Shown here: positions 30,898-36,209 of the stretch, piece by piece
Numbering within the stretch: position 1 is the first letter of the stretch
How the letters are laid out: each line of letters opens with the position of its first letter
From: Teichococcus aerophilus
Lineage (GTDB): Bacteria; Pseudomonadota; Alphaproteobacteria; Acetobacterales; Acetobacteraceae
DNA: 36,209 nt
Direction: 5' to 3'
NCBI RefSeq assembly: GCF_014490485.1
Contig: NZ_JACTVA010000050.1
Coordinates: forward strand, 1-36,209
Position numbers and translations under genes: made by a program
The notes under the pieces: model-generated
Database searches by the model: none
The model's input: the letters and a program-made list of their open reading frames with translations, nothing else
What the model was told of the DNA's origin: nothing

Positions 30898-32319
30898 TCA
30901 GCCGCGCGCCAGGAACCGGCCGCTGCCTGGCGCCGCGAGCACTTCGCCATCGCGCACCGCCACTTCGCCGCGGCGGATGGTGATGGAGGGCCAGCCCTTC
31001 ACGGCGAAGCCTTCCCAGGGTGTGTAGTCGATGGCGTGGTGCAGCGCGCCGTTGTGGATGGTGCGTTCGGCATCCGGGTCCCACAGCACCAGGTCGGCGT
31101 CCGCGCCGGGTGCCAGGGTGCCCTTGCGGCCGCCGAGGCCGAACAAGGATGCCGCGTTGGCCGAGGAGAGGCGGACGAAGGTGGGCAGGTCGATGCGGCC
31201 CTTGGAGACGCCTTCGGAGAACAGCACGGGCAGCCGGGTCTCGATGCCGGGCACGCCGTTGGGGATGGCGTTGAAGGCGGGGGTGCCGTCCGCCCGCGCG
31301 GTGGCGCCGCCCTGGCCGTAGCCGCCGGCGCCCGGGGCGCGCTTGGCCGTGGCGAAGGAGAAGCCGCAATGGTCGGAGGAGACGACGCCGAGCGTGCCGT
31401 CCTGGATGCGCTTCCACACACGCTCGTTCTCCCCGGCCTCGCGCAGGGCGGGGGAGCAGACGAACTTGGCGCCCTCGAAGTCCGGCTTCAGCAGGTCGGC
31501 GTGGGAGAGGGTGAGGTATTGCGGGCAGGTCTCGCCCCACACCTTCACGCCGCGCGCCTGGGCGCGGGCGATCTCGGCCGCCGCCGCCTCGCAAGAGACA
31601 TGAAAGACCTGGATGGGCTGCTCCACCAGCTCGGCCAGGGCGATGGCGCGGTAGGTGGCCTCGCGCTCCACCACGGGCGGGCGGGCCCAGGCATGGGCAA
31701 TGGGGTCGGTCTGCCCGGCGGCCAGCAGGGCCTCGATGCGCCAGCCGATGGCGTCGAAATTCTCGCAGTGGACCGTTACCATCAGGCCCAGGCGCTTGGC
31801 GGTGGCCAGCACGCGCAGGAACTCGGCATCGGTCAGGCGCAGCGGGTCGTAGGTCAGGAACACCTTCAGGCTTTGCACGCCGCGCGCGGCCAGGGCCGGC
31901 ACCTCGCGTTCCAGCACCTCGGGCGTCGGGTCGGTGATGATCTGGTGGAAGCTGTAGTCGGCGCGGGATTGCAGGGCGCGCCGCTCATAGCCAGGGGCGG
32001 AGGCCGCCAGGGAGTGGCCTTTCCATTGCGGCAGGAAGCAGATGAAGGCGGTGGTGCCGCCCGCCAGCGCGGCGGCGGAGCCGCTGGCGAAGCTTTCCTC
32101 ATGCACGCCGCCATCGGCGCTCAGTTCCTCGATATGGCAATGCGGGTCCAGGCCACCGGGGGTGACGATCATGCCCTTGGCGGAGACTTCCTCGGTGCCC
32201 GCCGGCAGGTCCAGGCCGATGGCGGCGATGCGGCCGTCGCGCACGCCGATATCGGCTTCGAACACCTCCGCCGCCGTGGCCAGGGTGCCGCCGCGGACCA
32301 CCAGGTCGAATTGTCGCAT
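30898..32319 (-). CDS. dihydropyrimidinase/D-hydantoinase-family amidohydrolase
   Basis: A 473-residue cyclic amidase. The metal site fits His60 and His62 (TPGGLDPHCHIEE), the carboxylated lysine Lys152 (SLKVFLTYD), His184 (VTVHCEN), a histidine near 240 (QVFHVSCEAAAAE) and an aspartate near 316 (VVSSDHCGFSF). It hydrolyses 5,6-dihydropyrimidines or 5-substituted hydantoins to N-carbamoyl amino acids in the cytosol. The frame extends upstream, but the ATG at 32319 (MRQFDLVVRGG) has GGAG eight bases before it; an ATG two codons earlier is too close. It ends a minus-strand operon (DapA-like lyase, binding protein, permease, this gene). A separate ATP-dependent hydantoinase pair lies at 20319-24085. 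The exact ring substrate is unknown. Confidence 0.92.
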   Translation of the reverse strand: MRQFDLVVRGGTLATAAEVFEADIGVRDGRIAAIGLDLPAGTEEVSAKGMIVTPGGLDPHCHIEELSADGGVHEESFASGSAAALAGGTTAFICFLPQWKGHSLAASAPGYERRALQSRADYSFHQIITDPTPEVLEREVPALAARGVQSLKVFLTYDPLRLTDAEFLRVLATAKRLGLMVTVHCENFDAIGWRIEALLAAGQTDPIAHAWARPPVVEREATYRAIALAELVEQPIQVFHVSCEAAAAEIARAQARGVKVWGETCPQYLTLSHADLLKPDFEGAKFVCSPALREAGENERVWKRIQDGTLGVVSSDHCGFSFATAKRAPGAGGYGQGGATARADGTPAFNAIPNGVPGIETRLPVLFSEGVSKGRIDLPTFVRLSSANAASLFGLGGRKGTLAPGADADLVLWDPDAERTIHNGALHHAIDYTPWEGFAVKGWPSITIRRGEVAVRDGEVLAAPGSGRFLARG

Positions 32320-32332
32320 CGTCATGTCTCCA

Positions 32333-33022
32333 TCACCGCCGGTCGGCGGATTCCAGCGCGTGTCCACGGCCGTAGCGGCGTTCCAGCACACGCTGCACCA
32401 GGTCCCAGGCCGTCGTCATCGCCAGGTAGTACAGGGCTGCCACGGCGAACAGTTCCAGCACCAGGAAACGCTCCTGGATCAGAATTTGCGTCCTCCGCAG
32501 CAGTTCGTCCATCGAGATCACGCTGGCGACCGAGGTGGTCTTCAGCAGCCCGTTCACGCTGTTGCCGAGCGGCGGGATGATGATGCGCAGTGCCTGCGGC
32601 CAGACCACCAGGCGGAAGCGCAGGCTGCCGCGCAACCCCAGCGCCTGCGCGGCCTCGGACTGCCCGCGCGGCACCGCCTGGATGCCGGCGCGCACCGTCT
32701 CGGACAGGTAGGCGGCCTCGTTCAGCGAGAGACCGAGCAGCGCCGCCGCGGGCACGGAGAGCTTCAGGCCGAACAGCGGCAGCGCCGTGTAGATCACCAG
32801 CAGCTGCACCAGCAGCGGCGTGCCGCGGAACAGCCAGCAATAGAACCCGGCCATGAGGCTGAGCCAGCGCCGGCCGGACAGCCGCATCAGCGCCAGCCCG
32901 ATGCCGAGCGCCAGGCCGCAGACCAGCGCCCCGGCCGTGAGGCCTACCGAGAGGATCGCGCCTTCCAGCAGGTAAGGATTCAGCAGGTAGCCGAGGAATC
33001 CCTCCCAGGACCAGATCCGCAT
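32333..33022 (-). CDS. polar amino-acid ABC transporter permease
   Basis: A 229-residue inner-membrane permease of the HisM/ArtQ/GlnP type with about five hydrophobic segments. Family motifs: FYCWLFRGTPLLVQLLVIYT near the N-terminal half, LSLNEAAYLSETVRAGIQAV followed by PRGQSEAAQALGL (the EAA-like loop), and RIIIPPLGNSVNGLLKTTSV. It lies ten bases downstream of the binding-protein gene. It should import the ligand of that protein, but no ATPase or second permease gene is adjacent. An ATPase from elsewhere in the genome must serve it; permeases of this family can act as homodimers. Confidence 0.94.
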   Translation of the reverse strand: MRIWSWEGFLGYLLNPYLLEGAILSVGLTAGALVCGLALGIGLALMRLSGRRWLSLMAGFYCWLFRGTPLLVQLLVIYTALPLFGLKLSVPAAALLGLSLNEAAYLSETVRAGIQAVPRGQSEAAQALGLRGSLRFRLVVWPQALRIIIPPLGNSVNGLLKTTSVASVISMDELLRRTQILIQERFLVLELFAVAALYYLAMTTAWDLVQRVLERRYGRGHALESADRR

Positions 33023-33032
33023 GCCGCCCGGC

Positions 33033-33863
33033 TCAGTTCGGGCCGACGACGGTGAAGGCTTCGTCCCAGCCGCGCACGCCGTAGCGGGCCAGCAGCTGGG
33101 TGTAGAAGCCGTCCGCCTTCATCTCCGCCAGGGCTTTCGCCACAGCCTCGGCCAGGATGCGGGAGCGGGCGCCGAAGGCGATGGGCGTGGGGAACAGGCC
33201 GCTGACGGCGCGGGTGAAGTCGCCGCGCGTCTCGTACTCCTTGCCGGTGCTGTCGATGGAGATGGCGGCCTCCACCTGGCCGACGCGCAGCGCCTGGAAG
33301 GAGATGGCGAAGTTGTCGAAGGCTCGCACGGTGGGTGCGGCGCCGCCGGCGGCCTGCACCTGCTTCACGATGTCCAGCGCGCGATTGTACTCGAACCCGC
33401 CTTGCTCGACGCCGATGGAGAGACCGGCGAGGTCCTGCACGCCGGTGATCTTGCGGGGGTTGCCGCGGGGTACGGAGATGGAGATGGCCTGCTGCTCGTA
33501 GCGCACCAATTGCATCAGCCTGGCGCGCTCCTCGGTGAAGAACATGCCGGTGTTGATCATGTCCCAGCGCCGCGCGACGAGGCCGGGGATCATGGCGGCG
33601 AATTCCACCCGTACATTCTCCACCTTCAGGCACAGGCGTTTAGCGATTTCGGCGCCCAGCTCCACCCGCATGCCACGCAGCGCGCCGGTGGAGTCGACGA
33701 ACTGCATCGGCGGAAGGGTGGGGTTGGTGGAGAGGGTGAGCGTGCCGGGGGTCACCAGCTCGGCATTCGGCACTGCCTGGGTGCAGCCGGCGGGGGCCTG
33801 CGCGAAGGCAGGCGCGGCGAGGGCGAGCAGCAGGGCGCCGGCGAGGGCGGGGAGGGTGCGCAT
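33033..33863 (-). CDS. amino-acid ABC transporter periplasmic binding protein (SBP_bac_3)
   Basis: About 276 residues with an N-terminal signal peptide (MRTLPALAGALLLALAAPAF then AQA, cleavage likely after AFA). The mature part is a family-3 binding protein: GTLTLSTNPTLPPMQFVDST, GALRGMRVELGAEIAKRLCL, FAAMIPGLVARRWDMINTGM, and a C-terminal ALAEMKADGFYTQLLARYGV. The upstream ATG at 33899 would add 12 residues; ATG 33863 with AGGA six bases before it and the signal peptide is preferred. It follows the DapA-like gene and precedes the permease gene. The ligand is probably a polar amino acid or opine-like compound, inferred from family. Confidence 0.93.
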   Translation of the reverse strand: MRTLPALAGALLLALAAPAFAQAPAGCTQAVPNAELVTPGTLTLSTNPTLPPMQFVDSTGALRGMRVELGAEIAKRLCLKVENVRVEFAAMIPGLVARRWDMINTGMFFTEERARLMQLVRYEQQAISISVPRGNPRKITGVQDLAGLSIGVEQGGFEYNRALDIVKQVQAAGGAAPTVRAFDNFAISFQALRVGQVEAAISIDSTGKEYETRGDFTRAVSGLFPTPIAFGARSRILAEAVAKALAEMKADGFYTQLLARYGVRGWDEAFTVVGPN

Positions 33864-33899
33864 GGGAAATCCTGGCCTCTGGTCTGGAAGGTTCAGCAT

Positions 33900-34790
33900 T
33901 CAGGCGGCGAGCAGGCCGATGCCGCCCAGCACGGCGCGCAGGGCCGGCAGGTCGGCATCGGGCAATGGCAGGCGGGGCGGGCGCGGCGGCCCCATCTCCA
34001 TCCCCGCCAGCCGCAGCGCGGCCTTGGTGCCGGAGACGTAGCGGGGGCCGCCGACGAAGGGCAGCAGCGGTGCCAGCTGGCGGTACAGCGGCAGCGCGGT
34101 GGCGCGGTCCCCGGCCAGGGCGGCGTCGAACATCGCCGAGGAGAGGCGCGGCGCGACGTTGGAGCACACCGCCACCCAGCCGACGGCGCCGAGGAAGGCG
34201 CTCTCATAGCCCAGAACGCCGGCGAAGACCGTCATCCGGTTCCCGCACAGGGCGATGATGTCGCGCACCCGCGTCGGGTCCAGCGTCGATTCCTTGATGT
34301 AGCGACAATTGTCGATGCGGGAGAGCCGCGCGACGGTCGCGGGCAGCAAGTCGACATTGGCGGTGGCGGGGTTGTTATAGACCATCACCGGGATGCCGAT
34401 GGCTTCGCCGATGGCGCGGTAATGCGCGAACAGCTCGTCCTCGGTCGGCACGGAGTAGAAGGGCGGGATGACCATGACGCCATCCGCGCCCATCGCCTCC
34501 GCCTCGCGGGAGAGGACGACGGCTTCCCTCGTATCCTCCGCGCCCGTGCCGATGATGACGGGTACGCGGCCGGCGGCCTGGCGCACCACCGTCTCGACGA
34601 TGGCGGCGCGTTCCTCGCGCGATACGCTGAGGAATTCGCCGGTGGAGCCGAGCGGGATGAGGCCGCGCACGCCGTTCTCGACCTGATATTCCACCAGCCG
34701 CCGCAGTGCCGGGTGGTCGACCTGCGTGCCGTCGGCGGTGAAGGGCGTGACGAGGACGGTATGGGTGCCGCGAAAGGGATCGGCGGTCAT
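33900..34790 (-). CDS. DapA/N-acetylneuraminate lyase-family aldolase or deaminase
   Basis: A 296-residue TIM-barrel class I aldolase-type enzyme. The GSTGE motif (48-52), Tyr138 (VMVYNNP) and the Schiff-base lysine Lys166 (CRYIKEST) are in the expected places, with Tyr112 in PPFYSVPTED. Members cleave or condense pyruvate-containing substrates: dihydrodipicolinate synthase, neuraminate lyase, 2-keto-3-deoxy acid aldolases and pyrroline-4-hydroxy-2-carboxylate deaminase. It leads an operon with an amino-acid importer and a hydantoinase, and is divergent from an opine/hydroxyproline-dehydrogenase-like flavoprotein gene. The lysine-biosynthesis role is therefore less likely than a catabolic one. 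Start ATG 34790 has GGAG nine bases upstream. Confidence 0.9.
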   Translation of the reverse strand: MTADPFRGTHTVLVTPFTADGTQVDHPALRRLVEYQVENGVRGLIPLGSTGEFLSVSREERAAIVETVVRQAAGRVPVIIGTGAEDTREAVVLSREAEAMGADGVMVIPPFYSVPTEDELFAHYRAIGEAIGIPVMVYNNPATANVDLLPATVARLSRIDNCRYIKESTLDPTRVRDIIALCGNRMTVFAGVLGYESAFLGAVGWVAVCSNVAPRLSSAMFDAALAGDRATALPLYRQLAPLLPFVGGPRYVSGTKAALRLAGMEMGPPRPPRLPLPDADLPALRAVLGGIGLLAA

Positions 34791-34892
34791 GCAGTCGGGC
34801 TCCGGGGAAGCAATTTCTCATACTGAGTGTATACGAGTGGAGCACCATGGCTATATCCTGCGTGCAGCTTTCCGGATAGCGAATCGCGCCGC
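34791..34892. promoter_or_regulatory. divergent promoter region of the lyase operon and flavoprotein gene
   Basis: A 102-base gap. It contains GAGTGTATACGAGTG around 34826-34840, centred on the palindrome GTATAC, which is the core of many GntR-type operators. The outer arms do not match well, so this is only a candidate regulator site. Confidence 0.3.
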
Positions 34893-36209
34893 ATGCGCTT
34901 GCATTCCCCTGGTCTGGCCCCGCTCGGCCCGCCCTTCACCTTCCGCTTCGATGGTGCCGAGATTCCCGCGCTGCCGGGTGAGACCATCGCCGCCGCCCTG
35001 GCCGCACAGGGCGTCGTCACGCTGCGCCACACTGCCGCCGGCGACCCGCGCGGCGTGTATTGCGGCATGGGTGCGTGCTGGGACTGCGTGGTGACGGTGG
35101 AGGGCAGAGGCGGCGAGCGCGCCTGCCAGGTGAAGGCGGCGCCGGGGTTGGAGGTCAGCTCCACTCCGCCGTCGCATCCAGCGCCGCTGGCGGAGCCTGC
35201 CGAGGCGCTGGAGGAGCGGGCACCGGACCTGCTGGTGGTCGGTGCCGGTCCGGCCGGGCTTTCCGCCGCTATCGAGGCCGCGCGGGCCGGCGCCGCTGTG
35301 GTGGTGCTGGACGAGCGGGATGCCGCCGGCGGCCAGTACCTGAAGCCGTTGGCCGCCCATCAGGCCGCCCGCCCGGACGCGCAGCACCGACGGGGCGACG
35401 CATTACGGGACGAGGCCGCCGCGGCCGGGGTGGCGGTGGAAACCGGCGCCCTGGTCTGGGGCGCCTTCGCGCGGGATGAGGTGGCGGCCGTGCTGCGGGG
35501 CCGCGCCGTGCTGTTCCGCCCGCGCCAGCTGTTGCTGGCCCCCGGCGCGCATGAGCGCCCGGTGGCCCTGCCTGGCTGGACCCTGCCGGGGGTGATGACC
35601 ACCGGTGCATTGCAGACCCTGGCCCGCGCTGGCCGCGTCGCCCCGGCCGAGCGGGTGGTGGTGGCTGGCAACGGCCCGCTGAACCTGCAACTGGCGTGCG
35701 AATTGCTGGCCGGCGGCGTGCAGGTGGCGGCGGTGCTGGAAGCGGCGCCCCGCCCCGGCCCGCGCGCCTGGCGTGCCGCGCTGCGCATGGGCCTGGCGGC
35801 GCCGGATCTGGCCTGGGATGGCACCCGCTACCTGCTGGCGCTGCGCCGGGCCGGCGTGCCGGTCCTCTGGCATTCCCGCGCGCTGGCCTGCGAGGGGGAG
35901 GGGCGGCTGCAACGGGTGCGCGCCGCCACCCCGGCCGGCGAGCGCGTGTTCGTGGCCGGTGCCTTGGCCTTGCACCATGGCTTCGTGCCTGAAACCGGGC
36001 TGGCGCGCGCCCTGGGCGCCGCCCATCGCGCCAACGCTGCCGGCGTGCTGGAAACTGTGACGGACACCGCCGGGCGCACCGATATCGACGGCGTGCTGGC
36101 CATCGGCGATGGCGCGGCGCCGGGCGGGGCGCGGGTTGCCCTGGCCATGGGGCGCATCGCCGGCCGGGCGGCGGCGCGGGCGCTGGACCTGGCGGCGCCG
36201 GATCGCGCG
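34893..36209 (+). CDS. [2Fe-2S]/FAD-dependent oxidoreductase, opine or D-hydroxyproline dehydrogenase-like (3' end cut by window)
   Basis: At least 439 residues; the frame is open to the window edge. Residues 1 to about 100 form a Fer2_4-type [2Fe-2S] domain with Cys57, Cys62, Cys65 and Cys78 (YCGMGACWDCVVTVEG; C-x4-C-x2-C-x12-C). Then PDLLVVGAGPAGLSAAIEAA (glycine motif 117-122) binds FAD, QLLLAPGAHERPVALPGWTL and VVVAGNGPLNLQLACE form the second nucleotide-binding part, and AIGDGAAPGGARVA closes the fold. In most relatives (HcnA/HcnB, octopine oxidase A) the two parts are separate subunits or fused; here they are one chain. ATG 34893 is the only in-frame start downstream of a stop and has a weak ribosome binding site. 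It is divergent from the DapA-like operon. A partner FAD oxidase subunit would be expected downstream. Confidence 0.88.
   Translation, partial: MRLHSPGLAPLGPPFTFRFDGAEIPALPGETIAAALAAQGVVTLRHTAAGDPRGVYCGMGACWDCVVTVEGRGGERACQVKAAPGLEVSSTPPSHPAPLAEPAEALEERAPDLLVVGAGPAGLSAAIEAARAGAAVVVLDERDAAGGQYLKPLAAHQAARPDAQHRRGDALRDEAAAAGVAVETGALVWGAFARDEVAAVLRGRAVLFRPRQLLLAPGAHERPVALPGWTLPGVMTTGALQTLARAGRVAPAERVVVAGNGPLNLQLACELLAGGVQVAAVLEAAPRPGPRAWRAALRMGLAAPDLAWDGTRYLLALRRAGVPVLWHSRALACEGEGRLQRVRAATPAGERVFVAGALALHHGFVPETGLARALGAAHRANAAGVLETVTDTAGRTDIDGVLAIGDGAAPGGARVALAMGRIAGRAAARALDLAAPDRA

Noticed and set aside
32320-32391. N-terminal extension of the hydantoinase to 32391
   Set aside because: It overlaps the permease end, lacks family similarity and is bypassed by GGAG eight bases before ATG 32319.
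30625-32580. Long plus-strand open frame opposite the hydantoinase and permease genes
   Set aside because: It spans several real minus-strand genes and a terminator repeat, and has a compositionally biased, motif-free translation.
33021-34826. Long plus-strand open frame opposite the binding protein and DapA-like genes
   Set aside because: Mirror frame of two well-supported genes; no motif.

Overview
The window is high-GC DNA with long overlapping open frames on both strands. Its gene types (HldE/HldD heptose supply, many glycosyltransferases, Lrp/AsnC regulator, hydantoinase and amino-acid/polyamine-type ABC transporters) point to an alphaproteobacterium, most likely an Acetobacteraceae member of the Roseomonas type. 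That placement is inferred from composition and protein resemblance, not from a marker gene. I see no rRNA, tRNA, CRISPR array or intact transposase.

Region 1 (1-18707) is a cell-surface polysaccharide/LPS region. It starts with the tail of a UDP-glucose dehydrogenase (+). A minus-strand block follows: a 1216-residue TPR-GT4-GT9 protein, then two further glycosyltransferases. One of these carries tandem C-terminal beta-rich domains. Divergent from this block is hldE, preceded by a leader with a strong intrinsic terminator. A sugar isomerase of the N-acylglucosamine 2-epimerase family lies between hldE and hldD. An orphan GHKL-type ATPase with a proline-rich linker comes next, and then a minus-strand pair: a GT4 enzyme and a protein joining a long repeat region to a sialyltransferase-like (GT29) domain. 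HldE and HldD would supply ADP-heptose. The GT9 module is of the family that transfers heptose, and the GT4 and GT29 proteins would extend or decorate the glycan.

Region 2 (19303-28758) is catabolic. A tightly coupled minus-strand operon encodes HyuA-like and HyuB-like hydantoinase/oxoprolinase subunits and an Ldh_2-family oxidoreductase. Divergent from it is a complete four-gene ABC importer of the spermidine/putrescine/opine type (binding protein, ATPase, two permeases). Import followed by ATP-dependent ring opening and a keto-acid redox step is a reasonable reading.

Region 3 (29036-30252) is a cysteine-dioxygenase-like gene divergent from an Lrp/AsnC regulator. A 159-bp MITE-like element follows.

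Region 4 (30898-36209) is a second catabolic unit. A minus-strand operon encodes a DapA/NAL-family lyase, a polar amino-acid binding protein, its permease and a dihydropyrimidinase/hydantoinase. No ATPase gene is present. Divergent from it is a flavoprotein with an N-terminal [2Fe-2S] domain, of the opine/D-hydroxyproline dehydrogenase type, cut by the window edge.

A family of about nine short palindromic repeats with a GGGGAATTC core and a CCCCTTCTTTT tail is scattered through the window. In several cases a copy sits just after a stop codon and points the same way as that gene, as an intrinsic terminator would.
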